From: Azospirillaceae bacterium
GTDB taxonomy: Bacteria; Pseudomonadota; Alphaproteobacteria; Azospirillales; Azospirillaceae
NCBI GenBank assembly: GCA_035645145.1
Contig: DASQNC010000066.1
Location: forward strand, 1-55,317
DNA length: 55,317 bases
Direction: 5' to 3'
In this document: piece by piece, positions 1-9,424 of the stretch
How positions within the stretch are numbered: the stretch's first letter is position 1
Layout: each line of letters opens with the position of its first letter
Translations under genes and position numbers: made by a program
Notes under the pieces: model-generated
Database searches by the model: none
Told to the model about the DNA's origin: nothing
The model's input: only the letters and a program-made list of their open reading frames with translations

Positions 1-924
<924 letters not shown>

Positions 925-963
925 TCCGGCCGGTGGTAAAATCCCCACTACGAAGGGGGTACC

Positions 964-2373
964 ATGGCGCACTACCACGAGATCTACGCGTTCCAGCAGG
1001 GCCGTTGGACGCTCGTCCAGGTCATGAACGCGAGCCGGGACGAGGTCGACGATCTTGTGGGCGACCTGTCCCGGCGTGGCGATGTGCTGGGTGTCCGGGT
1101 GCTTCGCGAGGAAGCCACCGGCAACGGAAAGGACCGGATGCGGATGATCCGGCGCGAGGACAAGGCGCCCGGATTGCCGGCCTTCGTGCTCGGGGCCGAT
1201 GGAAAGCCCATGTACGGCGGTCGCGGGCGGCCCGAGGTCGAAACCCGCCGCACACGGCCGCGATCGAGCCGCACCGCCAGTCCGATGCCGGTCCGCCCGC
1301 CGGCCCGCAAACAGGTGTTCACACCGTCCGAGCTGGTGCTTGGCACTCTGACCGCAATCGCCGGCGGAACTTCGCTGATTGCATTGGAGCGGCTGGGAAG
1401 CGTCGCGCCCGAATGGGCCTCGACACTGGGCGTGGCGCGCTTCGCCATGCTTGCTTCGCTCATCGGGTTGGGCGGGGGTGCACTGGTCAGGCTGGTGCGC
1501 AGCGGTGCCTTGTTCGAGGAGGGAATGCCACGGCGGTCGATGCCGGCCGTGCGCACCGCGCCTGCCATGGCCGTGGCGGGCGGCACTCCGACGGGGTTTG
1601 GTGGCCCCGAACGCATCGATGCCAACGAGGATGTCCTGATCCGGCGCGCCATCGCGTTGGTGGAAACCGGGTTCCGGCGCATCCGGGACGAAATGGACGG
1701 GTTCGGTTGGTTCGGCTTCCGGCTGTTCATGGCCGGTATCGCCAGGGGGATGGCTCCGGCCGGCCCGCCGTCACGCCAGCAGCGATACTTGTGGCGCCTG
1801 TTGGAGCGTATCGGCGACGCACCGGCGCAAATCCAGGAATTCCTCGCACGCCGCAATGCCGCATTGCGGGTTCCGCGAAACGCCCAGATGGCCGATGCCG
1901 GCCAGCGTGCCTGGGAAAACGGTGATCCGGACGCGCTCGCCCGGGCCATGGACCGCTGGGCCCGCATGGGCGAAACCGGTGCCCCCGTCCATGGCGCGGT
2001 CGTCTGTCTGGTTCCCGTCCACATGGCCACCGGCCCGCGCACGGCCTTGCTGCGGCTGATCCCCGATCTCGCGTCCGCTCTCGGTGGCCAGCATGTGGGC
2101 ACGGATCATGCGCATGCGGTCGTATTCCCGAACGCAGTCGGCGCGCTGCGATTCGCCGAGGAAATTCTGAAGGCGAACGCCGTCGGGCGGCCGCAGATCG
2201 GCATTGCCGCCGCCATCGACGCCGAGGCAGCGGCGGCCGAAGCACACACGTTGGCCACCCGGGCCGCTATCGGCGAGGTCCTGGTCTCGGGCACCGCCCG
2301 CGACCTGGCCGAACGGGCGGCGCGCTTTGCACCGCCCGACGCAACGGGCGTCGCGAAGCTGATCCGGAGCTGA
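964..2373 (+). CDS. Unknown membrane protein with degenerate cyclase-like C-terminus
   Basis: 469 aa, starting at ATG 964 after a good ribosome site (AAGGGGG). I do not recognise the family. The N-terminal 70 residues look like a small soluble domain, followed by an Arg/Pro-rich linker (about 85-118). Two hydrophobic stretches at about 123-142 and 157-177 can form a membrane hairpin. A charged middle region follows. Residues about 340-465 read like the outline of a class III nucleotide cyclase domain: an HAVVF strand, an ALRFAEEI helix, QIGIAAAID, then GEVLVSGTARDL. However, the metal-binding aspartates and substrate residues are not recognisable. If homologous, it is probably a non-catalytic sensor or binding domain. 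It lies 39 bp after ctaD, but nothing in it points to oxidase assembly. Confidence 0.8.
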   Translation: MAHYHEIYAFQQGRWTLVQVMNASRDEVDDLVGDLSRRGDVLGVRVLREEATGNGKDRMRMIRREDKAPGLPAFVLGADGKPMYGGRGRPEVETRRTRPRSSRTASPMPVRPPARKQVFTPSELVLGTLTAIAGGTSLIALERLGSVAPEWASTLGVARFAMLASLIGLGGGALVRLVRSGALFEEGMPRRSMPAVRTAPAMAVAGGTPTGFGGPERIDANEDVLIRRAIALVETGFRRIRDEMDGFGWFGFRLFMAGIARGMAPAGPPSRQQRYLWRLLERIGDAPAQIQEFLARRNAALRVPRNAQMADAGQRAWENGDPDALARAMDRWARMGETGAPVHGAVVCLVPVHMATGPRTALLRLIPDLASALGGQHVGTDHAHAVVFPNAVGALRFAEEILKANAVGRPQIGIAAAIDAEAAAAEAHTLATRAAIGEVLVSGTARDLAERAARFAPPDATGVAKLIRS

Positions 2374-2485
2374 TGCGCACCTCCGCGTGGCTCCGCTGCT
2401 GCCCACCGGGCGCGACGGTTGGCGTGCGCGTGAAGGGATCGTGCCTTAGCCTGCGGGCGATGGAAACGGAGCCGCGCGGGACATC

Positions 2486-2704
2486 ATGTTCGGGTGGACG
2501 CCGACCCTGGTCGCACTTGCGGCCGCGGTCTCAATCCTTGTTTTCGCGGAGCGGCGGGCCCGTCGTCCCTTCGATCCGCTCCGGCCAAGCCTGGTGCCTT
2601 GGAACCTCGTGATCCTGGTGGCTGGCAGCGCCTGCGTGCTGTTGCTTGCCCACGTGGTTTCACTGGGCACCGGCACGCCCCTGGTCGGGCGTGGGGTGCC
2701 CTGA
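2486..2704 (+). CDS. Small two-helix membrane protein, unknown function
   Basis: 72 aa. There are two hydrophobic helices, about residues 3-20 (TPTLVALAAAVSILVF) and 37-58 (VPWNLVILVAGSACVLLLAHV). They are separated by a short basic loop with RRARRPFDPLRPSLVPW. The loop-plus-helix pattern resembles short conserved alphaproteobacterial proteins that I cannot name. The start is ATG 2486, preceded by a GGGAC that is only a modest ribosome site. Codon use is like the neighbours. Function is unknown. Confidence 0.6.
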   Translation: MFGWTPTLVALAAAVSILVFAERRARRPFDPLRPSLVPWNLVILVAGSACVLLLAHVVSLGTGTPLVGRGVP

Positions 2705-2820
2705 CCCCAAGCCCCGCCCCCGGTGCCGCAACGGCCCGCCAGCGTCCGTGTTGAGTCCTGGAACCGGGATCGCGCCCGCGTTCGGACCACCGCGCAACAG
2801 CGCGAACGGAGGTCGAAACC

Positions 2821-3141
2821 ATGCGGCGTCTCATCACAATTGCCCGTGTCGCCGCCTGCGCCATCGTCGTCCTCGCCACGGGACCGGCTCTGGCCCAATC
2901 GGGCCCCCCTGAATGGGAACGTCGGCAGGACGGGCCTCGCTGGGAACCCCCTTTTGAAACCTGGCGGGCCTTGCGGGATGGCTCGCGCCGGGTGTGGGAA
3001 GGCGTCAAACGGGACGCGGAGGAATTGTGGAACAGCCTTCCCCGCTACGACGCCCCGCGCATGACGCCAGACGGCGACATCATCATCCCACGGGCCAGTC
3101 CACGGCACCGGGCGCCTCCTGAAGGGCTGGCCGACACCTGA
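2821..3141 (+). CDS. Small exported protein, unknown function
   Basis: 106 aa, with a clear signal peptide: MRRLITIAR, then a hydrophobic core, then a likely cleavage site at ALAQS around residues 24-27. The mature part is about 80 residues, rich in Arg, Trp and Pro, and contains a helical stretch (WRALRDGSRRVWEGVKRDAEELWNSL, about 48-73). It has a strong ribosome site (CGGAGG) 9 bp before ATG 2821. No cysteines or lipobox are seen, so a soluble periplasmic protein is likely. It may share a transcript with 2486-2704. The function cannot be inferred. Confidence 0.65.
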   Translation: MRRLITIARVAACAIVVLATGPALAQSGPPEWERRQDGPRWEPPFETWRALRDGSRRVWEGVKRDAEELWNSLPRYDAPRMTPDGDIIIPRASPRHRAPPEGLADT

Positions 3142-3189
3142 GGCTTGGCCCACCATTCCCGACGGACCGGGACCAAAGGGTTCGGCGCG

Positions 3190-4296
3190 TCAGGGATCCG
3201 CCGGGCCGGGATCCCGCGCCGATGAAGTGCGCCCCCACCGCTGCAGCAGCCGAAAGGACAAGGGCACCAACGCGATCACCAGGAAAATCCGGGCCATGTG
3301 GTGGGTCGAGACGAACGCGGGATCGAGACCCAGCGCCAGGGATACCAGGCTCATTTCGGCGAACCCGCCCGGCGCATAGGCCAGGACCAGCGAGGACACC
3401 GGCAGCCCGGTAAACCCGTGGAGGCCGGCGGCGAAAGCGACGGTGACGGCCAGCAGCAATGCCGTCAGGCCGATCGCAACGGCGAAGCTGCGCCCCAGGA
3501 TTCGTATCGGAACGCCGACGAAGCGGGCCCCGATGGATGCGCCGATCACCACCATGGCCACCGCCACCACGACACCGGGTGGTTTGGATCCCGTCAGCCC
3601 GGCCAGATGGATCCCCGCCGATGCGATCATCGGACCGAACATCATGGGTGCCGGCATGCCCAATCGTCTGGCGGGCAGGACGCCCAGGGCGCAGGCCACC
3701 AGCATCAACGCATCCAGCCAGGGAAGATCGGCAAAGGCCGGGCCGACGCCACTCGGTGCGGCGGGCTGGTAGCCCGCAAAGGATTGGAACCAGAACGGGA
3801 TCGCCATGACGACGATGGTGATCCGCAGGCTGTGGGCCAGCGAGATCAGCCGCTCGTCCCCGCCCAGGGCACGGCCGGCCATCACCATCTCGGAAAAGCC
3901 GCCCGGAGCCGCGGTGAAGAAGGCGGTCACCCGGTCGTAGCCGGCCACCCGTCGCAGATAGACCAGCCCCGCCGCCAGGGACGCGCCGATGTAGGCCACG
4001 AGCGCCGACAGCGTCACCACCCACTCGTCCAGGTGTCCAAGAATGGTGGGCGTGAAGGCGCTGCCCAGCATGACGCCCAGCACCATGATCATCAGCGTCC
4101 GCAGCCGCTTCGGCACATCCAACCGCACACCACCAATGGCCGCGGCCATGGTGAAGGCCAGCGAACCGATCATCCAGGCGAGCGGCAATTGGAGCCATGC
4201 GAAGACCGCACCGCCAATGCCACCGATGGCGAAGGCCTGCGCGATCGCGCGTCTCCGGGACCATTTGCCGGGAGGGGTGATGCCGGATGAGTTCAC
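3190..4296 (-). CDS. AbrB-family (AmoA/AbrB-duplication) membrane protein
   Basis: 368 aa if started at GTG 4296. That start overlaps the stop of the upstream gene as GTGA (4293-4296), which suggests translational coupling. A longer frame opening at TTG 4368 would overlap the neighbour by 76 bp and add a Pro/Arg-rich tail unlike the family. The protein is a duplicated bundle of hydrophobic helices. The repeated element TAAPGGFSEM and YAPGGFAEM marks the two halves, a hallmark of the AbrB family of putative transporters or regulators. Helices run from about residue 12 to 360. The substrate is unknown. Being coupled to an AstE-like deacylase suggests it handles the substrate or product of that enzyme, which is inference. 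Confidence 0.85.
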   Translation of the reverse strand: MNSSGITPPGKWSRRRAIAQAFAIGGIGGAVFAWLQLPLAWMIGSLAFTMAAAIGGVRLDVPKRLRTLMIMVLGVMLGSAFTPTILGHLDEWVVTLSALVAYIGASLAAGLVYLRRVAGYDRVTAFFTAAPGGFSEMVMAGRALGGDERLISLAHSLRITIVVMAIPFWFQSFAGYQPAAPSGVGPAFADLPWLDALMLVACALGVLPARRLGMPAPMMFGPMIASAGIHLAGLTGSKPPGVVVAVAMVVIGASIGARFVGVPIRILGRSFAVAIGLTALLLAVTVAFAAGLHGFTGLPVSSLVLAYAPGGFAEMSLVSLALGLDPAFVSTHHMARIFLVIALVPLSFRLLQRWGRTSSARDPGPADP

Positions 4297-5258
4297 GCCA
4301 GGAAACGGCCGAGCCGGACGGCGGTCTGCCCGCGCTTCAGGCGTCGGGACGGCATGATCAGGACGCAATCATCGTATGGGGTGCGCACCTCGCACCCGCC
4401 GTCCCAGCCCAGCAACGTGCCCGCCCGGGGGATCACCTCCATGCCCGTGTAGTCCTCGACGAAATGGAAATCGTCCGTCTCGACGGTGATCGCGTCGGTC
4501 ACGGCGACATCGCGCAGAGGGGCCTGCAGAAGAACATCCGAGGCCGGCATGCGGTGCTCGGCTGCGAAATCCGGGGTGACGATGCCGAAACGGATCAGGA
4601 AACGGAGCGTGGTTTCGACGGCGACGGTCGCCGCCGACTTCTCCCAATGCTGGCCGCACTCCACCAGGATGGCGGTGCGGGTCCCGTCCGGGTCGGCAAA
4701 GGGGCCGTGGTCGATCAGCCGCTTGCCAGACTGATGGCCCGCATCGCCGACGATCCAGCGGGGGAAACCGATGGCACGGGCCAGTGCTCGGCCGCGCGCC
4801 GTTGTTCCGCACAAGGTCAGCGGCGTGCTCTTGTTCTGCATGGAATGCAGATCAAGCAGCGCATCGGCCTGAAGGAACACCGGTAGCAGTTCACGGGCGC
4901 GGCGCGCCTCCGACGTGGCGCGGTCCGACCGCAGGATGTCGGGCGACCAGACGCGGTTCATGTCCTCGTCCAGGAAGCGCGACGTACCCGGTTTCGCCGG
5001 GTCGAAGGCCCTGTAGGCCGCGACATTCGCAAAAGCAAAGGTGAGCCGGCCGACCCGGGGCCGCACCCCCAAGCGGAACAGGTGATCCAATGCCACCGCA
5101 CCGCACAGCTCATTCCCGTGCATCAGCGCGTTGACCACCACGTGTGGGCCGGCCTTGCCACTGTCCCAGGTGGTGACCCAGTCCACACCGGTGTTGCCGG
5201 CACGGTAGGGTGTGATGTCGGGTGCGCTCAACTCGACGGGATGCACGGGCTCGGACAA
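4293..5258 (-). CDS. Succinylglutamate desuccinylase/aspartoacylase-family zinc hydrolase
   Basis: 321 aa, starting at TTG 5258 with GGAG about 9 bp upstream. It is an M14-like zinc amidohydrolase that removes an acyl group from an N-acyl amino acid. Zinc ligands are visible as H47 and E50 (MHGNE) and H138 (LLDLHSM). E200 (AILVECGQHW) fits the catalytic base, and R-rich substrate residues occur around 102-121 (MNRVW). The C-terminal third is the usual beta-rich AstE/AspA domain. No astA, B, C or D genes are nearby, so this is not an arginine-succinyltransferase operon. The partner is the coupled AbrB-like permease. The exact substrate is unknown. Confidence 0.88.
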   Translation of the reverse strand: MSEPVHPVELSAPDITPYRAGNTGVDWVTTWDSGKAGPHVVVNALMHGNELCGAVALDHLFRLGVRPRVGRLTFAFANVAAYRAFDPAKPGTSRFLDEDMNRVWSPDILRSDRATSEARRARELLPVFLQADALLDLHSMQNKSTPLTLCGTTARGRALARAIGFPRWIVGDAGHQSGKRLIDHGPFADPDGTRTAILVECGQHWEKSAATVAVETTLRFLIRFGIVTPDFAAEHRMPASDVLLQAPLRDVAVTDAITVETDDFHFVEDYTGMEVIPRAGTLLGWDGGCEVRTPYDDCVLIMPSRRLKRGQTAVRLGRFLA

Positions 5259-5458
5259 CGATGGTCTCCAGACGTGCGGCGCTGCCTGTGCCGGAGTGGG
5301 GCGGAACGATGGATGGCGGGCACCCGAAACGCCACGCTAGGAGCGCGGCCCGTTCCCACCCCCGGAGCTTCGCCGCTCGGACTCTCCGTCCAGCCGGCGA
5401 ATCCCCGGACCCCGCCTAACGCTTGTGGTTGCCCCTTTGATCCTTCGGCGCCGCTTCT

Positions 5459-6430
5459 TCAGAGCGGCTTCTTGAGCAGGTTCCCCAACTCGCCCGCCAA
5501 ACCGCGGCGGAACGCCAGCACGCACACCACGAAGATGAGGCCTTGGGTGATGGTCACCCATTCGCCAAGGCTGGCCAGGTAGTTCTGCATGGTGACAATG
5601 ACGGTCGCTCCCAACGCGGGACCAAACACCGTGCCCAGGCCACCGACCAGGGTCATCAGGACCACTTCACCCGACATGGACCAATGCACGTCGGTCAGCG
5701 AGGCGAGCTGGAACACGATCGCCTTCATACCGCCGGCCAGACCTGCCAGCGCCGCGGACAGGACGAACGCCAGCAGCTTGTAATGCTCCGGCCGGTAGCC
5801 CAACGAGGTGGTGCGGGCCTCGTTCTCGCGGATCGCCTTCAGAACCTGCCCGAATGGGGAATGGATGATGCGGTAGATGAAAAGGAAGGTGCCCAGGAAC
5901 ACCGCCAGCACGAAGAAGTACATGGCGAGGTCGTTGCGGAGGTCGATGAAACCCAGCAGACGCCCGCGCGGCACCGCCTGGATGCCGTCCTCGCCGCCGG
6001 TGAACGGGGCCTGGAGGCAGAAGAAGAAGACCATCTGCGCAAGGGCCAGGGTGATCATCGAGAAGTAGATGCCCTGGCGCCGGATCGCCAGCCAGCCGAA
6101 CGCCAAGCCCAGCAATCCCGCGACCGCGGTCCCGCCCAGGATGGCGAGTTCGGTCGGCAAACCCCAAGCCTTGGCGGTGTACGCCGAGATGTAGCTGCCC
6201 ATACCGAAATAGGCGGCGTGCCCGAACGACAGCAGTCCGGCGTATCCGATGAGCAGGTTGAAGGCCAATGCGAACAGTGCGAAGCACAGGATCTTCATCA
6301 GGTAGACGGGATACAGCACGAACGGTGCCGCCAGCAGCAACGCGGCCATGATGGCGAAGGCAACGACCTGATGCGGTGGGACGCCCTCGCGGGTGGCGCG
6401 GCGGATCTCGCCTGCGGTGATGGTGGCCAT
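5459..6430 (-). CDS. livM: Branched-chain amino acid ABC transporter permease LivM
   Basis: 323 aa inner-membrane permease, the last gene of the liv operon and 4 bp after livH. It has about nine hydrophobic helices and the family signature FNLLIGYAGLLSFGHAAYFGMG (about residues 59-80). The cytoplasmic EAA-like loop that contacts the ATPase lies at about 195-215 (AIRENEARTTSLGYRPEHYK). LivH and LivM form the channel and LivG/LivF power it. A weak hairpin overlaps its stop codon (5450-5468). The 200 bp beyond it (5259-5458) hold no gene. Confidence 0.96.
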   Translation of the reverse strand: MATITAGEIRRATREGVPPHQVVAFAIMAALLLAAPFVLYPVYLMKILCFALFALAFNLLIGYAGLLSFGHAAYFGMGSYISAYTAKAWGLPTELAILGGTAVAGLLGLAFGWLAIRRQGIYFSMITLALAQMVFFFCLQAPFTGGEDGIQAVPRGRLLGFIDLRNDLAMYFFVLAVFLGTFLFIYRIIHSPFGQVLKAIRENEARTTSLGYRPEHYKLLAFVLSAALAGLAGGMKAIVFQLASLTDVHWSMSGEVVLMTLVGGLGTVFGPALGATVIVTMQNYLASLGEWVTITQGLIFVVCVLAFRRGLAGELGNLLKKPL

Positions 6431-6434
6431 GGGC

Positions 6435-7322
6435 TTACGCGGTCCTTCCGAATAGGCCGGCGGGCTTGATGAGCAAAACGATTGCCATGATGACGAAGAT
6501 CACGGTTGCCGAGGCTTCGGGGTAGAAGACCTTGGTCAGACCCTCGACCAGACCCAGGCCGAAGCCGGTGAGGACCGCACCCCGGATGGATCCCATGCCG
6601 CCGATCACGACCACGGCGAAGACCACGATGATCAGGTCGGCGCCCATGTTGGGGTTGACCGAGTAGATGGGCGCGGCCAGCACGCCGGCAATCCCGGCAA
6701 GTCCGACGCCGAGGCCGTAGGTCAGCGTGATCATGCGCGGGACGTTGATGCCGAACGCTTGGACCAGGGCAGGGTTTTCGGTCGCGGCGCGCAGATAAGC
6801 CCCCAGTTTCGTCCGTTCGATGACGTACCAGGTGGCGAAGCAGATCACGATCGATGCCACGACCACCCAGCCCCGATAGTTGGGCAGGAACATGAAACCC
6901 AGGTTCTGGCCGCCACGCAGCTCGGCCGGAATGGTGTAGGGCAGGCCGGAGGCGCCGAACCGCTGGCGGAACAGGCCCTGGATGATCAGCGCCAACCCGA
7001 AGGTGAGCAGAAGCCCGTACAAGTGGTCCAACTTGTACAGGCGCTTCAGCATCGTGCGCTCGATCAGCATGCCCACCGCCGCGACCGCGAGTGGCGCGAC
7101 GATCAGGGCCGGCCAGTAGCCGATCCCCGCATAGTTCAGCAGGATCCAGGCGACGAACGCCCCCATCATGTACTGGGCGCCGTGGGCGAAATTGATGATG
7201 TTGAGCATGCCGAAGATGACCGCGAGGCCAAGGCTCAACATCGCGTAGAAGGCGCCGTTGATCAGGCCCAGCAGCAGCTGGCCGAACAGGGCGGCGGAAG
7301 GCACTCCGAAGATCGTGAACAT
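6435..7322 (-). CDS. livH: Branched-chain amino acid ABC transporter permease LivH
   Basis: 295 aa, with about eight transmembrane helices. The signature LGLAVIFGMLNIINFAHGAQYMMGAF (about residues 31-56) is diagnostic of LivH, and the EAA-like loop is at about 170-190 (RAATENPALVQAFGINVPRM). It pairs with LivM to form the membrane channel for leucine/isoleucine/valine or related substrates. Many alphaproteobacterial homologues carry other amides or amino acids, so specificity is not fixed by sequence. A stable hairpin (7353-7385) separates it from the binding-protein gene. Confidence 0.96.
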   Translation of the reverse strand: MFTIFGVPSAALFGQLLLGLINGAFYAMLSLGLAVIFGMLNIINFAHGAQYMMGAFVAWILLNYAGIGYWPALIVAPLAVAAVGMLIERTMLKRLYKLDHLYGLLLTFGLALIIQGLFRQRFGASGLPYTIPAELRGGQNLGFMFLPNYRGWVVVASIVICFATWYVIERTKLGAYLRAATENPALVQAFGINVPRMITLTYGLGVGLAGIAGVLAAPIYSVNPNMGADLIIVVFAVVVIGGMGSIRGAVLTGFGLGLVEGLTKVFYPEASATVIFVIMAIVLLIKPAGLFGRTA

Positions 7323-7352
7323 CGGCGGTGGACCGGCTCCGGCAGTCGTGCC

Positions 7353-7385
7353 GCCCGGGCAGGGATATCAATCCCCCACCCGGGC
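7353..7385 (-). promoter_or_regulatory. Intercistronic hairpin between binding-protein gene and livH
   Basis: GCCCGGG (7353-7359) pairs with CCCGGGC (7379-7385), and an inner stem pairs GGGAT with ATCCC. There is no T-run after it on the minus strand. In ABC operons such hairpins commonly protect the upstream mRNA so that the binding protein is made in excess. That role is inference. It could also be a partial terminator. Confidence 0.55.
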
Positions 7386-7395
7386 GCGCTATGGA

Positions 7396-8607
7396 TCAGG
7401 ATTTCACCAGCGGGCAGCCGCCGTCCTTCATGGGACGGAAGGCCTCGGCCGTCGGGATCTCCTTGACCAACTTGTAGTAGTCCCAGGCGCCCTTGGATTC
7501 GGACGGCTTCTTCACCTCGAACAGGTACATCGGGTGGACCTTGCGGCCGTCCTGGCGGATTTCACCCTTTCCGAACAGCGGGTCGTCGGTCGGCATGGCC
7601 TTCATCTCGGCCACGACCTTCGCACCGTCCGCCGTGCTGCGCGTCTTCTCGACGGCTTTCAGGTAGTGCAGCGCGCCCGCGTACACCCCCGCATGAACCA
7701 TGGTCGGCATCATGCCGCGGTTGCGTTCGGCGAAGCGCTTGGAGAAGGCGCGGGTCTGGTCGTTCTGATCCCAATAGAAGGATTCGGTGAGGGCCAGCCC
7801 CTGCGCCGTCTGCAGGCCGAGCGAATGGATGTCGGTGATGAAGACCAGAAGCCCGGCCAGTTTCTGGCCGCCCTGGACGATGCCGAACTCGGCCGCCTGC
7901 TTGATGGAGTTGATGGTGTCGCCGCCGGCGTTCGCCAAGCCGATCACCTTCGCCTTCGACGCCTGGGCCTGCAGCAGGAAGGACGAGAAGTCACTGCTGG
8001 GGAAGGGCGTGCGCACCCCGCCGAGGACCTTGCCGCCGCCCTGTTGGATGAAGGTGGTCGTATCGCGCTCCAGCGCATGGCCGAAGGCGTAATCCGCGGT
8101 CAGGAAGAACCAGGTGTCGCCGCCGGCCTGCACCATGGCCTTGCCGGTGCCGTTGCCGAGCGCCCACGTGTCGTAGGTCCAGTGCACGGTGTTCGGCGAG
8201 CACTGGGTACCCGTCAGGTCGGACGTGGCCGCACCGGAGTTGACGAACACCTTGTTGCGCTCGCGAGCGATCTGGTTGATCGCCAGTGCCACCGACGAGG
8301 TCGGCACGTCGAGGATGACATCCACGTTGTCGCGGTCGAACCATTGGCGGGCGACGTTGGAGCCGACGTCCGGCTTGTTCTGGTGGTCGGCGGCGACGAC
8401 CTCGGCCTTGATGCCCTTTTCGCCGGCCTTGAAGTCCTCAATGGCCATCTGGGCCGCGATCACGGAGCCCTGGCCCGACACGTCGGCGTAGACGCCGGAC
8501 ATGTCGTTCATGACACCCAACCGCACGGTGAGCGGCTGGTTCTGGGCGACTGCGGCGCCGGTCGCCATCACCAGCGCGGCCGAGGCAAGAAGAAGTCTCT
8601 TCAGCAT
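7396..8607 (-). CDS. ABC transporter periplasmic substrate-binding protein (Leu/Ile/Val type)
   Basis: 403 aa with a signal peptide (MLKRLLLASAALVMATGAAVAQ, cleavage near 21-22). The mature start QPLTVRLGVMNDMSGVYADVSG is typical of type I periplasmic binding proteins of the LivJ/amide family, and length and two-lobe layout fit. It captures the ligand and delivers it to LivHM. It lies between livF and livH with its own strong ribosome site (GGGAGGA). The 58-bp gap before it includes a 7-bp GC stem (8638-8644 with 8656-8662). The long form and the ADVSGQGS start resemble homologues that bind urea, amides or aromatic acids as well as leucine, so the ligand is open. Confidence 0.93.
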   Translation of the reverse strand: MLKRLLLASAALVMATGAAVAQNQPLTVRLGVMNDMSGVYADVSGQGSVIAAQMAIEDFKAGEKGIKAEVVAADHQNKPDVGSNVARQWFDRDNVDVILDVPTSSVALAINQIARERNKVFVNSGAATSDLTGTQCSPNTVHWTYDTWALGNGTGKAMVQAGGDTWFFLTADYAFGHALERDTTTFIQQGGGKVLGGVRTPFPSSDFSSFLLQAQASKAKVIGLANAGGDTINSIKQAAEFGIVQGGQKLAGLLVFITDIHSLGLQTAQGLALTESFYWDQNDQTRAFSKRFAERNRGMMPTMVHAGVYAGALHYLKAVEKTRSTADGAKVVAEMKAMPTDDPLFGKGEIRQDGRKVHPMYLFEVKKPSESKGAWDYYKLVKEIPTAEAFRPMKDGGCPLVKS

Positions 8608-8665
8608 GTGTCCTCCCGTTCGTTTTCTTTTTCACCCCGGCCGCGGCATTCGGCGGCGGCCGTGA

Positions 8666-9424
8666 TCAGACGCCCAGGTATTCGTGCAGGGCGTCCATCC
8701 GCTGATCCAATTCGTCGTTCCGGATCATGTCCACGATCCGGCCGTGCTCGACCACGTAGTGCCGGTCGGCCACCGTCGAGGCGAAACGGAAGTTCTGTTC
8801 CACCAGCAGGATGGTGAACCCCTCGCGCTTCAAGCGGCGGATGGTGTTGCCGATCTGCTGCACGATGACGGGGGCCAGGCCCTCGGTCGGCTCGTCCAGC
8901 AGAAGCATCTTGGCGCCGGTGCGCAGGATCCGGGCGATCGCCAGCATCTGCTGTTCGCCACCCGACAGTTTCGTGCCCTGGCTCCTCCTCCGTTCCTTCA
9001 GATTCGGGAACAGATCGAAGATCGTCTCCAGATCCAGGCCACCCGGTGCGATCACCGGCGGCAAGGTCAGGTTCTCCTCCACGTTCAGGCTGGCAAAGAT
9101 CCCCCGCTCCTCCGGGCAGAAGGCGATGCCCAGTTTGGCGATCCGGTTGGAGGGCAGGGTGGCGATCTCCTGCCCGTTGAAGCTGATCGATCCCTGCCGC
9201 TTGGGGATCATGCCCATGATGGACTTCATGGTCGTGGTTTTGCCCGCGCCGTTGCGGCCGAGCAGGGTCACGACCTCACCCTCGTGGACGTCGAACTCCA
9301 CTCCGTGCAGGACATGGGACTCGCCGTACCACGCATTGAGTCCGGAGACCCGCAGGAAAGGGGTTCCGGCCCCGGCATCCATCGAACCGTTTCCGTCGCG
9401 CGGGGTGCGCGTGCCGTCAAGCAT
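8666..9424 (-). CDS. livF: Branched-chain amino acid ABC transporter ATPase LivF
   Basis: 252 aa from ATG 9424. This start overlaps the livG stop by 8 bp and has GGGGA upstream. A longer frame to 9592 only reads antisense-like residues inside livG and is rejected; ATG 9382 is a second possible start. Walker A is GRNGAGKTT (about 54-62), the signature is LSGGEQQM (about 149-156) and Walker B is LLLDEPTEGL (about 171-180). The H-loop follows at LLVEQN. It ends in the LivF-type HGRIVDM..LDQRMDALHEYLGV tail. It is one of two ATPases energising LivHM. Confidence 0.95.
   Translation of the reverse strand: MLDGTRTPRDGNGSMDAGAGTPFLRVSGLNAWYGESHVLHGVEFDVHEGEVVTLLGRNGAGKTTTMKSIMGMIPKRQGSISFNGQEIATLPSNRIAKLGIAFCPEERGIFASLNVEENLTLPPVIAPGGLDLETIFDLFPNLKERRRSQGTKLSGGEQQMLAIARILRTGAKMLLLDEPTEGLAPVIVQQIGNTIRRLKREGFTILLVEQNFRFASTVADRHYVVEHGRIVDMIRNDELDQRMDALHEYLGV

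Noticed and set aside
3298-4290. Gln/His-rich plus-strand frame opposite the AbrB-like gene
   Set aside because: It is a typical shadow frame of a GC-rich membrane-protein gene. It has no ribosome site or recognisable domain.
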